From positions 1-52,495 of the forward strand of contig JBDNJM010000155.1 of NCBI GenBank assembly GCA_041687755.1: a DNA stretch of 52,495 nt, read 5' to 3'. Source of the stretch: JBDNJM01 sp041687755. GTDB lineage: Bacteria > Planctomycetota > UBA1135 > GCA-002686595. The notes below the pieces were generated by a model. It saw nothing but the letters and a program-made list of their open reading frames with translations, made no database searches and had not been told where the DNA came from. Positions 16,864 to 25,528 of this stretch are shown one piece after another. The position numbers were made by a program, and so were the translations under genes. Numbering within the stretch: the first letter of the stretch is position 1; each line of letters begins with the position of its first letter.

Positions 16864-17083
16864 GACGGCCGCGGTCTCTCGACGCGAATCCTCGCCGCAC
16901 CACTGCCCGTCGAGCGGCGCGCTCGTCCGCCCTCGCCGCTCGCCTCTCGAAACCCGACCGCGCCCGCCGGCCTGGAGGGTCGTGCGCTCCGGTGTTGCCG
17001 CCACTTCGAGCCGCTGCCCATGCGGTCCTCACCACGCGGCGAGGACCCCCCCGCCAGCGCCACGGCTAGACTGGGGGGAGACC

Positions 17084-20000
17084 ATGCCGAACACACCCGA
17101 CGAAAGCCGTGCCGCGGAGATCCCCTCGTCCCCCGTCGCTCTAGGCGAAGCCAAGGGGGACGTGATCGGGCGCTATACGCTCGTCGAAGAGCTGGGCGAG
17201 GGCGGCATGGGAACGGTCTGGCTCGCGCAGCAGAGCGAACCGGTCGTGCGGACGGTTGCGCTCAAGATCATCAAAGCCGGCATGGACACGCGCGAGGTGA
17301 TCGCGCGCTTCGAGACCGAGCGCCAGGCCCTGGCGCTCATGGACCATCCCTGGATCGCGAAGGTCCTGGACGGTGGCCCGACCGCTAGCGGGCGCCCGTA
17401 CTTCGTGATGGAGCACGTCCGCGGCGTGCCGATCAACGAGCACTGCGATGCAGCGGAGATGGACACGGGGGCCCGGCTCGAGCTGTTCGTGAAGGTCTGC
17501 GAGGCCATCCAGCACGCGCACCAAAGGGGATTGATTCACAGGGACATCAAGCCCTCGAACGTGCTCGTGGCCGAGACCGACGGCGAGTTCGCGCCCAAGG
17601 TGATCGACTTCGGCATCGCGAAGGCCACCAGCGGCGACCTCTCGGAGGGGACGCTGCTGACCCAGCACGCGCAGATCCTGGGCACGCCGGAGTACATGTC
17701 GCCCGAGCAAGCCGCGCTGAGCGGTCAGGACATCGACACGCGGGCGGACGTGTACTCGCTCGGCATGCTGCTCTACGAGCTGCTGACCAGCCGCAAGCCG
17801 TTCGACCTCCAGAGCGTCATCGCCTCGGGCTACGACGAGCTTCTGCGCACGATCTGCGAGGTGGACCCGCCGCGGCCCTCGACCCGCGTCACCACCGACG
17901 GGACGCCACGGGAGATCGCGGCCATGCGCAAGGTCGACCTCGACACGCTGGTCAAGGGCTTGAGCGGCGACCTCGACTGGATCGTGATGAAGGCGGTCGA
18001 GAAGGACCGCTCGCGCCGCTACGCGTCCGCAAGCGAGCTCGCCAGCGACATCGTGCGCTATATCGAACACGAGCCGGTGATGGCCGCGCCGCCGAGCAAG
18101 CTGTACCGCATGCGCAAGCTCGTGCAGCGCCGCAAGAAGACGGTCCTCGCCGTCGGGGTCGCCCTGCTGCTGTTCGTGGCCGGCTCGATCGGCACGGGCC
18201 TCGGCCTCTGGAAAGCGGTGCGGGCCAACGCGGCGCTCGACGTATCTCTCGTCGAAGAGCAACGACAGCGCGGGCTGGCCGAGCAGAACGAGCGCCTGGC
18301 GCGCGAGGCCGAGGGCACGGCGGCGGCCGAGGCCCTGCGCGCGACCCGGGCCGAGGCGGACACGCGCGAGCGTGCGCTGGAGCTGGAGCAGGTCGCCGAT
18401 TTCCAGTCGGATCAGCTGCGCAGCGTCGATCCGCAGGGCATGGGCGCGGGGCTGCGCGCAGGGCTGCTCGAGCAGGTGCCGGAGGAGGACCGCGCGACCT
18501 TCTCGGAGCTCCTCTCGAGCGTCAACTTCACGACCTTGGCGCTCAACAGCCTCGAGCAGACCCTCTTCGGCGACACGCTCAAGACCATCGAAGAGCGCTT
18601 CGGGGACCAGCCGCTGGTGCGGGCCAGGCTCCTGCAGACCATGGCCCGCAGCCTGCGCGGGCTCGGCCTGATCGAGACGGCCGCCGAGCCCCAGGAGCGC
18701 GCGCTGGCGGCCCTGCGCGAACTGCTGGGCGACGAGCACCCCGAGACCCTGCGCTCGATCAGCAGCGCCGCCATCTTACGCGACGCCCTGGGCGACCCCA
18801 CCGCAAGCGAGGCCCTGCTCCGCGAGGCCCTCACCGCCAGGCGGCGCACGCTCGGCGACGAGGACGAGGAGACGCTCGAGTCCATGGGCAGCCTGGGAGC
18901 CATGCTGTGGATTCTCGGGCGTCGCGACGAGGCCGAGCCCCTGTACCGCGAGGCGCTCGAGGTCGCTCGCCGCGTCTACGGCGCGGACCACGAGAACACG
19001 CTCTCCGCTCAGCGAGACGTCGCCGGGATGCTGCGCGACCAGGCCCGCTACGAGGAAGCGAGCGCCCTCTACGAGGACCTGCTCGAGCGCACGCGGCGCA
19101 CGCTGGGGCCGGACGACTGGACGACGCTCGGGGTGATGACGGCAGCCGCGAGCCTCTACCGGAGGTCCGGCGATCCCGACCGCGGCGAGCCCCTCGCCCG
19201 CGAGGCGCTCGCGACGCACCTCCGCATTCGTGGCGAGGAGCACCCCCAAACCCTCGCCGCAATGGAAGTGCTCGCGGCCGTGCTCTCGGAGCAGGGCAAC
19301 CACGAGGAGTCCCTGCAGCTCTCGAGCGACGCGCTTGAGATCAATCGCCGCACGCTGGGCGAGGAGCACCCCAAGTACCTGACCTCGCTCTCGAACCTGG
19401 GGGTCACCTTGCTGGCGCTGGGCCGCGGCGACGAGGCCGGTCCACGGCTGCGCGAAGTCGAGGCCATGCGCCGCAGGATCCTCCCCGAGGCCAACTCCTC
19501 GCGGCTGGCGTCGACCTCGAACCTGGGCATCTTCCTGCTCCAGGAGGGCGAGCACACCGAGGCCGAGCCGTTCCTGCACGAGGCCTCCGTCGGGCGCCGG
19601 CGCGCGCTGGGCGCGGAGCATCCCCGGACGCTGTCGACCACAGGTCAGCTGCGCAAGGCACTCGCCGCGCAGATCGATGGCGCGCGAGCCGCCGGCGACG
19701 AGCAGCAGCAGCTCGGAGAGCGGCTCGCCCACTCCGGGGCCTTCGAGCTCGAGTGCGGCGAGCCCGCCGCCGCGCTGCCCCTGCTGAGCGAAGCCAGCGA
19801 CCTGCTCGCCGCGCTGCTGCCGAACTCCGACGCTCGTCTGCGTCATCTCGAGAGCGATCTGGGCGCGACCCTCGCCGCGCTCGACCAGCGCGAGGAGGCC
19901 GAGCCGTTGCTGCTGCGGAGCGCCGAGTGGATGCTCGAGAACGCCGCGCCCTCCGCCGCGCTCGAGGGCCAACACGAGCACCCGGCGCCCCAGACCGCGG

Positions 20001-20119
20001 CCGACCTCGTGCGGCGGACCGTCGAGTTCTACGAGGCCTGGGAGCAGGAGAGTCCCGGAGAGGGCCACGCCGAGCGAACGCTGGACCTGCGCACGCGCAT
20101 GGACGGCTGGGACAGCTGA
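17084..20119 (+). CDS. Membrane Ser/Thr protein kinase with TPR repeats
   Basis: The 1011-residue protein starts with a Hanks-type kinase domain (about 31-300): glycine loop GEGGMG (38-43), VALKII with the ATP-binding lysine, LIHRDIKPSN (Asp154), DFG (Asp175) and TPEYMSPEQAA. All catalytic residues are present. A single membrane segment (about 352-372, TVLAVGVALLLFVAGSIG) and a charged coiled-coil stretch follow. The C-terminal 500 residues are tandem TPR repeats of the form EAEPLYREALEVARRVYG, which should lie outside the membrane. It is a typical planctomycete sensor kinase. ATG 17084 is chosen because GGGGGGAG lies just upstream; TAGACT at 17067-17072 may be its -10 box. An open frame reaching back to 16982 has no coding character. 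Confidence 0.92.
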   Translation: MPNTPDESRAAEIPSSPVALGEAKGDVIGRYTLVEELGEGGMGTVWLAQQSEPVVRTVALKIIKAGMDTREVIARFETERQALALMDHPWIAKVLDGGPTASGRPYFVMEHVRGVPINEHCDAAEMDTGARLELFVKVCEAIQHAHQRGLIHRDIKPSNVLVAETDGEFAPKVIDFGIAKATSGDLSEGTLLTQHAQILGTPEYMSPEQAALSGQDIDTRADVYSLGMLLYELLTSRKPFDLQSVIASGYDELLRTICEVDPPRPSTRVTTDGTPREIAAMRKVDLDTLVKGLSGDLDWIVMKAVEKDRSRRYASASELASDIVRYIEHEPVMAAPPSKLYRMRKLVQRRKKTVLAVGVALLLFVAGSIGTGLGLWKAVRANAALDVSLVEEQRQRGLAEQNERLAREAEGTAAAEALRATRAEADTRERALELEQVADFQSDQLRSVDPQGMGAGLRAGLLEQVPEEDRATFSELLSSVNFTTLALNSLEQTLFGDTLKTIEERFGDQPLVRARLLQTMARSLRGLGLIETAAEPQERALAALRELLGDEHPETLRSISSAAILRDALGDPTASEALLREALTARRRTLGDEDEETLESMGSLGAMLWILGRRDEAEPLYREALEVARRVYGADHENTLSAQRDVAGMLRDQARYEEASALYEDLLERTRRTLGPDDWTTLGVMTAAASLYRRSGDPDRGEPLAREALATHLRIRGEEHPQTLAAMEVLAAVLSEQGNHEESLQLSSDALEINRRTLGEEHPKYLTSLSNLGVTLLALGRGDEAGPRLREVEAMRRRILPEANSSRLASTSNLGIFLLQEGEHTEAEPFLHEASVGRRRALGAEHPRTLSTTGQLRKALAAQIDGARAAGDEQQQLGERLAHSGAFELECGEPAAALPLLSEASDLLAALLPNSDARLRHLESDLGATLAALDQREEAEPLLLRSAEWMLENAAPSAALEGQHEHPAPQTAADLVRRTVEFYEAWEQESPGEGHAERTLDLRTRMDGWDS

Positions 20120-20243
20120 TCCGCGTCAGTCGCGCTCGAAGCCTGCCGACCGACCTCGCACCGTGGCGAAGGGGGCCGAACCGAGCGCTCGCCTAGTGTT
20201 CCATCACGTCGGCGGCCCGTCGCCCGTCGCCCGTCCAGTGGCC

Positions 20244-20376
20244 CTCAGAGTGTGTGAAACAATGCGCCTGGCGCAATCCGTGAACTGTCTCGCGCTCCAG
20301 CGCCGTCAGGCGATGGGCCCAAAGGCACATGAGAGGCACTTCGGCTAGGCAACGCCATTTTTTCACAGCATCTCAG
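20244..20376. repeat. Dispersed ~133-bp repeat, copy 2
   Basis: This copy has the clearest terminal inverted repeats: the left end CTCAGAGTGTGTGAAACAAT and the reverse complement of the right end agree at about 16 of 21 positions. It also has AATGCGCC-T-GGCGCAAT and the shared block GGCGATGGGCCCAA. TCA at 20373-20375 is the stop codon of the adjacent minus-strand methyltransferase gene. It lies between convergent genes. Confidence 0.85.
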
Positions 20377-20912
20377 TAGAGGAACGGGATCAGCTTCTTC
20401 GTCTTCGCCCGGTAGGCCAGGTACTGCTCCCCGAAGTGCTCGATCAAGAGCGCTTCCTCCATCCGGATCCGCAGCAGCACCAGCGGAATCAGCGCGGAGA
20501 GCACCAGCGCCCCGGCCACGCTCGGCGCGTACACCGGCGCGCCCAAGATCGCGATGAGCGCCCCGAGGTAGAGCGGGTGGCGAACGTAGCAGTAGACGCC
20601 ATGCGTAACGAGCTGGTGGCCCTCCCGGATCACCAGGCTCGAGGAGTAGGACTGCTTGAGCGTGAAGGCCGCCGCGATCGCGAGCGTCAGCCCGACCACG
20701 CACATCACCAATCCCGCAGCGTTGGCAGCGGACAAGTCCGAGACCTCCCGCCTCCCCGTCGCCAGCCTCCACAGGGTCTCCGTCAGCCCGTCGTAGCCAT
20801 CCCCCGCGCAGACGATCAGGCCGACGATGAGAACCACCAGGGCCGGGAGGCTGAAGCGCAGCAGGTCAGACTTGATGGCGTTGCGCAGCAGGGCGGGCTT
20901 GAGGGCGTGCAT
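20373..20912 (-). CDS. Isoprenylcysteine carboxyl methyltransferase-like membrane protein
   Basis: The product has about 179 residues with four or five membrane segments (LPALVVLIVGLIVCA; AGLVMCVVGLTLAIAAAF; LGALIAILGAPVY; AGALVLSALIPLVLL). The conserved block HGVYCYVRHPLYLGALI and the later EEALLIEHFGEQYLAYRAKT are the signature of the ICMT/PEMT-like methyltransferase family, where the Arg-His-Pro loop helps bind S-adenosylmethionine. Bacterial members methylate lipids or small molecules; the substrate is unknown. The ATG at 20910-20912 is preferred; upstream in-frame ATG (20933) and TTG (20954) would add 7 or 14 residues. The stop codon comes from the dispersed repeat. Confidence 0.82.
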   Translation of the reverse strand: MHALKPALLRNAIKSDLLRFSLPALVVLIVGLIVCAGDGYDGLTETLWRLATGRREVSDLSAANAAGLVMCVVGLTLAIAAAFTLKQSYSSSLVIREGHQLVTHGVYCYVRHPLYLGALIAILGAPVYAPSVAGALVLSALIPLVLLRIRMEEALLIEHFGEQYLAYRAKTKKLIPFLY

Positions 20913-21040
20913 GGCAGACGGCCGCCCGAGCATGCATCCGGCGCGGGCAGGCAACCCGCACTGGGCTATTGGGAACGACTGTGTTCGATCCTATCCGGTC
21001 CGGTCCGCCGCAACGATCGCGGGCCGCCGATGTCGTCCGC

Positions 21041-21142
21041 ATGTGCTTTCACGCAGGCCTGGGCGAAGCCGTGACGGCCGCCCAAGCCGTTGCGCGCATG
21101 CTCTCGCACCGGGCGGTGGGCAAGGTCTTCGTCACGGTCTGA
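21041..21142 (+). pseudogene. C-terminal fragment of a quinone oxidoreductase/zinc alcohol dehydrogenase
   Basis: This 33-codon stretch reads AGLGEAVTAAQAVARMLSHR followed by AVGKVFVTV and stop. EAxxAxxxLxxRxxxGKVVLxx is the usual end of MDR-family quinone oxidoreductases. Nothing upstream belongs to such an enzyme, so only the 3' end remains. It precedes the ABC operon by 84 bp. Confidence 0.45.
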
Positions 21143-21226
21143 GTCCCGGGGAACCGACGCATTTTCGCGCCGAGTTTAGGGATCGATCGAGAAACAACCG
21201 GCCGCCCGGAGCGAACATCCAATCCC

Positions 21227-22153
21227 ATGCCCGCCCTCGCCGTCGACTCCCTGACCCGCCGCTTCGGCGGACACCTGGCCGTGGACGACGTGTCGTTCGA
21301 GGTCGAGCGCGGCTCGATCCACGGACTGCTCGGACCCAACGGCTCGGGCAAGACGACGACGCTGGCCTGCGCCCTGGGCCTGCTGCGGCCCCACGCCGGG
21401 CGCAGCACGGTCCTGGGCGAGCCTTCCGGCGCGCTGCACCGCACGCGCGGGCGCGTCGGGGTCGTGTTTGACGCTCCGATCCTGGTGCGGGGCCTGGCCG
21501 TCCGCGCCCAGGTCGCCTACGCCGCACGGCTTTTCGGGCATCGCGGCGGGCGCACGGTCGACGAGGCGATCGAGCTGGTCGGACTCGGCGACCTGAAGCG
21601 CCGGTCGGTCAGCGCGCTGTCGCTCGGTCAGCAGAAGCGGCTGGCCCTGGCGAGCGCGCTCGCGGGCGCGCCGGAGCTGCTGGTGCTGGACGAGCCGCTG
21701 TCCGGCCTCGATCCGCTGGGCGTGGAAGCCTTTCTCACGCTGGTGCGCCGGCTCGCGGGGATGAGCACGACGATCGTGCTCTCCAGCCACCGGCTGCACG
21801 AGATCGAGCCGGTGCTGACCCACGCAACGGTCCTGATCGGCGGGCGCAAGGTGCGCTCGGGCTCGCTGGAGGAGCTCGTCGGCAGGCCGGGGCGCGTGGT
21901 CCTGGTCGCCAACGACGGCGAGCGGGCGCGCGAAGTGGTCGAGCGCTGCGGCGGGAGCGCTGCGGCGGCTGACGAGTCGGGCGCGCTGCTCGTCGATCCC
22001 GGCCCGCTCGACGCCGCCGCGCTCAACCGCGCCCTGCACGAGGCGGGCGTCGAGGTCAGCGAGCTGCGCCCCGCCTCGGCGGGCCTGCCGGCTCTGTTCC
22101 AGGCGCTGCTCGACGAGCACGCGCAGGGCCCCGTCCCCTTCCGCCTGCCATGA
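21227..22153 (+). CDS. ABC transporter ATP-binding protein
   Basis: The 308-residue cytosolic ATPase has Walker A GPNGSGKT (36-43), the signature SLGQQKRLALA, Walker B ELLVLDEPLSGLDP, and the switch histidine in VLSSHRLHEIE. All are intact. The C-terminal 90 residues resemble the extra domain of ABC-2 type exporters. Its stop codon overlaps the start of the permease gene (ATGA at 22150), so the two are translationally coupled. It is the first gene of a five-gene unit that continues with a permease, a PDZ lipoprotein and two FG-GAP proteins. It probably powers an export step across the inner membrane; the cargo is unknown. Confidence 0.92.
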   Translation: MPALAVDSLTRRFGGHLAVDDVSFEVERGSIHGLLGPNGSGKTTTLACALGLLRPHAGRSTVLGEPSGALHRTRGRVGVVFDAPILVRGLAVRAQVAYAARLFGHRGGRTVDEAIELVGLGDLKRRSVSALSLGQQKRLALASALAGAPELLVLDEPLSGLDPLGVEAFLTLVRRLAGMSTTIVLSSHRLHEIEPVLTHATVLIGGRKVRSGSLEELVGRPGRVVLVANDGERAREVVERCGGSAAAADESGALLVDPGPLDAAALNRALHEAGVEVSELRPASAGLPALFQALLDEHAQGPVPFRLP

Positions 22154-22995
22154 CACTCGTAGCCCGAACCTGGCTCGTGCTGCGCGCCGAGGCGCTGCGA
22201 CTGGCTCGCCTGCGCTCCACGTATGCCGCGCTGCTGGCGCTGGGTGTGCTGTCCGGCCTGCGCGCGTGGCTCGCCGTCGGCTGGGCCGCGGCCGAGCGCG
22301 GTGGCACCAGCGACCCTGTGTCGAGCGGCGGGGCCTGGGCACCGCTCGTCGACGGCTGGGCGCTGGGCCTCGTGCTCGGAACCCTCGTCCTGCTCGCCCA
22401 CGCCGCACGCTCGATCGCTGGCGACGCCGAGAGCGGCGTGCTGCGGCTCGCCGTCACGCGCAGCGCCACACGCTCGTCGCTGGTGCTCGGTCGGCTGCTG
22501 CTGGCGCCGCTGCTCGTCGCTGCCGTCGTCGTCGTCACAGGCCTCAGCGCCTGGGCGGTCGCCGGCGCCGCGGCGGACTTCGGCCCGTTCGTGGAGGACG
22601 GCTTCGAGATCTGGAGCGCGGCCGAGCTGCGCGACGAGGTCGCGCGCGCCGTTCGGGCCATCGTCCCGCCGCTGCTCGCCACCTACGCCCTCGGCCTGTT
22701 CGTCTCCTGCGGCGTGCGCGGCGGCGCCCTCGCGACGACCCTCGCCCTGGGCCTGTTCCTGGCCTTCGACCCGTTCAAGACCGCGTTGGGCGAGGCGCAC
22801 TACTGGGTCTTCGCCTCGCACGTGCCGACGCTCGCCGACAGCTCCGCCTGGGCCGAGCTGTCCGGCTTCGCGCGCGGCTTTTCGGACGCGGGCTTCCCGC
22901 CCGAGCTCGTGCGCGCCGGCTACGAGGCCTCCTGGCCCGCCCTGCTCGCCTTCACCGTCGCGGCCTGCGCGCTTCTGCGACGCCGTTCGCTCTGA
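22150..22995 (+). CDS. ABC-2 type permease
   Basis: The 281-residue membrane protein has about six hydrophobic segments (for example YAALLALGVLSGLRAWLAV, LGLVLGTLVLLAHAARSI, LLLAPLLVAAVVVVTGLSAW, LATTLALGLFLAF and a C-terminal SWPALLAFTVAACALL). The GDAESGVLRLAVTRSATRSS stretch after the second segment is typical of ABC-2 permeases such as those of the NosY/gliding GldF type. It overlaps the ATPase gene by 4 bp. Together they form a complete exporter with two half-units. Confidence 0.85.
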   Translation: MTLVARTWLVLRAEALRLARLRSTYAALLALGVLSGLRAWLAVGWAAAERGGTSDPVSSGGAWAPLVDGWALGLVLGTLVLLAHAARSIAGDAESGVLRLAVTRSATRSSLVLGRLLLAPLLVAAVVVVTGLSAWAVAGAAADFGPFVEDGFEIWSAAELRDEVARAVRAIVPPLLATYALGLFVSCGVRGGALATTLALGLFLAFDPFKTALGEAHYWVFASHVPTLADSSAWAELSGFARGFSDAGFPPELVRAGYEASWPALLAFTVAACALLRRRSL

Positions 22996-23012
22996 TCCCT
23001 GATCGAGCCCCT

Positions 23013-23933
23013 ATGCACTTCTTCCGTTCGATCGCGATCCTGTTCAGCCTCGCCGCGCTGCCCGCGTGCACCTCTGTGCCGCTCGCCGCGATTCCCGATC
23101 CCCTGCCCGAGACGCTCGAGTGGGCCACCGCCGCCAAGCCCGACGCCGACGCGTTTCTCGGCCTCGAGGTGCGCGAGAACGACTCGGGTTCGCTCGAGGC
23201 GCTGAGCTTCGACCCGGGCGTACGCGTGACGCGCGTGGCCGCGGGCTCGCCGGCCGAGCGGGCGGGCCTGCAGGTCGGCGATGTGCTGCTCGCATGGGGC
23301 GCTGAGAGCGTCTCCGATCCGACGGTGCTCGAAGCCCTGCTCGCTGCGGGCGACGTCGAGCGTGAGACGCGGCTCGAGGTGCAGCGCGGCGACGCGGTCT
23401 TCGAGGTCGGCGTGCAGCTGCGCTCGCGCGACGCGCCCGCCCCCGAGGCGAATCTCCTGTGGCGCGCCGATCCCGCGCGCTCGCGCGCTGGCTGGCTCGC
23501 TGGGCAGGGCGGCGTCGTGCTGGTCACCTCCGACCCCAAGGGCCCGTTCCCCGAGGCCGGTGTACCCATCGGCAGCGTCGTCACGCACGTCGACGGCGAG
23601 CCGCAGCGTTCCGAGCGGGCGCTGATCCGCTCGCTGCTCGAGCGCGAGCCCGGCGCCCGCATCGACGTCGACTACCGCGGCCCGGGCGACGCCGCCTCCC
23701 TGCGCACGAGCGTGCAGCTCTACGACTCACCGCGGCGCGTGACCGCAGCCGGCTTGCCGGTGCTGGCCGGCTACAAGGCCGACGCGGACGGCGAAACCGC
23801 GAGCTTCTACCTGGTGGATCTGTGGTTTATCTCGCTGTTCCGCTACCGCCGCGAGGGCCTCGAGCGTCACTACCGGATCCTGCGCTTCATCCAGTTCTCC
23901 ACCGGCGTCGGCGAGCTCGGGGAGGGCCAGTAA
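23013..23933 (+). CDS. PDZ-domain lipoprotein
   Basis: The 306-residue product begins with a lipoprotein signal ending in LAALPACTS. A PDZ domain (about 60-125) includes VRVTRVAAGSPAERAGLQVG and DVLLAWGAESVSDPTVLE. A second, less clear PDZ-like segment (about 170-230) contains GVPIGSVVTHVDGEPQRSER. The C-terminus has an aromatic-rich stretch (YLVDLWFISLFRYRREGLER) that may sit at a membrane surface. No protease domain is present, so it is likely an adaptor or scaffold. It starts 17 bp after the permease stop and its own stop overlaps the next start (TAATG). Confidence 0.8.
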   Translation: MHFFRSIAILFSLAALPACTSVPLAAIPDPLPETLEWATAAKPDADAFLGLEVRENDSGSLEALSFDPGVRVTRVAAGSPAERAGLQVGDVLLAWGAESVSDPTVLEALLAAGDVERETRLEVQRGDAVFEVGVQLRSRDAPAPEANLLWRADPARSRAGWLAGQGGVVLVTSDPKGPFPEAGVPIGSVVTHVDGEPQRSERALIRSLLEREPGARIDVDYRGPGDAASLRTSVQLYDSPRRVTAAGLPVLAGYKADADGETASFYLVDLWFISLFRYRREGLERHYRILRFIQFSTGVGELGEGQ

Positions 23934-25528
23934 TGCTCTCCGTCCTGCTGCTCAGCCTGCTGACCGCGCCGGACGCCGGTGCCGAGTCGCACTACCTCGA
24001 CGCGTCGCTCGACCTCGACGGCCAGCTCCTGAGCTGGCGCTTCCTCGACCTCAACGACGACGGCCGGCGCGAGCTGGTCCTCGCGGTCTTGGCTCCAAGC
24101 GGCGAGCGCGAGCTGCGCGTGCACCGACTCGACGCCGGGGGCCTGGAGCGCGAGGCCAGCACCGTCGTCCCGATCCTGCCGGACGTCCTCGCCTGGGGCG
24201 CGGCCGACGTCCGCGAGGAGCCCGGGCGCGAGCTGCTGCTGCTCACCCGCGCAGGCGCGTGGTCCTACTCGCTCACGCTCCCCGGGTACCGCGGCAACGC
24301 GCGGCGGCTCGTGGCCGAGCCGCTGCTGTACGACATGCCGGACCCGCGCGAGCTGCCCTACTGGGCCTACGTGCTGCCCGCCGAGGGCGGCGACGCCCTG
24401 CTGCTGCCCGGCCGCGAACGCCTCAGCGTCTGGGGTCCACCCCGCTCCAGGGACGAGGGCCCCGAGAATGGAGACTCCGAGGACGGCGTCGCGCAAGCCG
24501 ACTACGCGCTGCAAACCGCCCTCGCAACGGAGCAGGAGGAAGCCTCGACCGAGGAGCTCGGCCCCGACGGCCGCAGCCGCGGCGCGGGCGTGAGCGTCAC
24601 GATCGACGAACCGTCGCCCTTCCTGCCCGCGGGCAATGGCGCCGGCTCGAGCCTGCTCGAAGACGCGCACTCCACCACCGCGCCCGCCCTCCTAGACCTG
24701 AACGGCGACGGTCGCCTGGACCTGCTGCTTGCCCGCGACGAGCGGCTGAGCTTCTATCTGGGCGTCGACGCGGGCACCCCCGCCGCGCCCACGCGCGTCG
24801 AAGCGCTGCCCGAGGCGCTGCTGGGGACCGACGAGCGCGAAGTCGAATTCAACCTGGCGGACATCAACGGCGACGGCTTGATCGACGTGGTCGCGGTCGT
24901 CGCCGACGCCGAGGACGGCTTCGAGAACCGGCTGCACCGCGTGCTCGTCTATCGCGGCCGCGCGGATCGGCTGCTCAGCGACGAACCCGATCAAGTCCTG
25001 CGCTTCGAGGCCGGGGGCCTGGAAGTCAACGTCGCCGACGTGGACGGGGACGGCCGCATGGATCTGACCGTCCAGAAGCTCGTGCTGCCGTCGATCCTCG
25101 GCACGGTGACCGGCGGGGTGACCGGCATCGAGTTCACGTTCAGCCTGTTGCTGTTCCCCGGCGATCCACGCGGGTTCGCCAGGCGGCCGTCCTTCACGGC
25201 CGAGGAGACCTTCAATGAGGAGACCGCGATCGAGCTCGCCGCCAATCGCGCGTGGACGCACGACTGCAGCGGGGACGGCAGCGCCGACCTCGTCGAGGTC
25301 GACCTGAAGGGCGACATCGCCATCCGGCGCCTGGTCCAGAGCAAGAGTCGACTGCGCGGGACGACCTGGACGCTGGACCCCACGCCCTGGAAGCACTTCG
25401 AGGTCGAGGGCTCGATCGACTCCCTGACCGTTGACGACTTTAACGGCGACGGGCTCGGGGACATCGTCTCCGCGAGCGAAGACCGGCTGACCGTGCTGTT
25501 GTCGGTCGCAGAGGGGACGCCGCGATGA
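23933..25528 (+). CDS. Secreted FG-GAP/VCBS repeat protein, first copy
   Basis: The 531-residue product has a short signal (MLSVLLLSLLTAPDAGA) and several calcium-binding FG-GAP/VCBS-type repeats: LDLNDDGRRELVLA, LDLNGDGRLDLLLA, ADINGDGLIDVVAV, ADVDGDGRMDLTVQ and DDFNGDGLGDIVSA. These form blades of an integrin-like beta-propeller. Position in the operon after a transporter and PDZ lipoprotein suggests an exported or outer-surface partner. GGGGAGG sits 7 nt before the ATG, and the start overlaps the previous stop by one base. The ATGA overlap with the next gene implies coupled translation. Confidence 0.87.
   Translation: MLSVLLLSLLTAPDAGAESHYLDASLDLDGQLLSWRFLDLNDDGRRELVLAVLAPSGERELRVHRLDAGGLEREASTVVPILPDVLAWGAADVREEPGRELLLLTRAGAWSYSLTLPGYRGNARRLVAEPLLYDMPDPRELPYWAYVLPAEGGDALLLPGRERLSVWGPPRSRDEGPENGDSEDGVAQADYALQTALATEQEEASTEELGPDGRSRGAGVSVTIDEPSPFLPAGNGAGSSLLEDAHSTTAPALLDLNGDGRLDLLLARDERLSFYLGVDAGTPAAPTRVEALPEALLGTDEREVEFNLADINGDGLIDVVAVVADAEDGFENRLHRVLVYRGRADRLLSDEPDQVLRFEAGGLEVNVADVDGDGRMDLTVQKLVLPSILGTVTGGVTGIEFTFSLLLFPGDPRGFARRPSFTAEETFNEETAIELAANRAWTHDCSGDGSADLVEVDLKGDIAIRRLVQSKSRLRGTTWTLDPTPWKHFEVEGSIDSLTVDDFNGDGLGDIVSASEDRLTVLLSVAEGTPR

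Noticed and set aside
16982..17083. Extended N-terminus of the Ser/Thr kinase
   Set aside because: The added residues are low-complexity, and the ATG at 17084 has a strong ribosome site.
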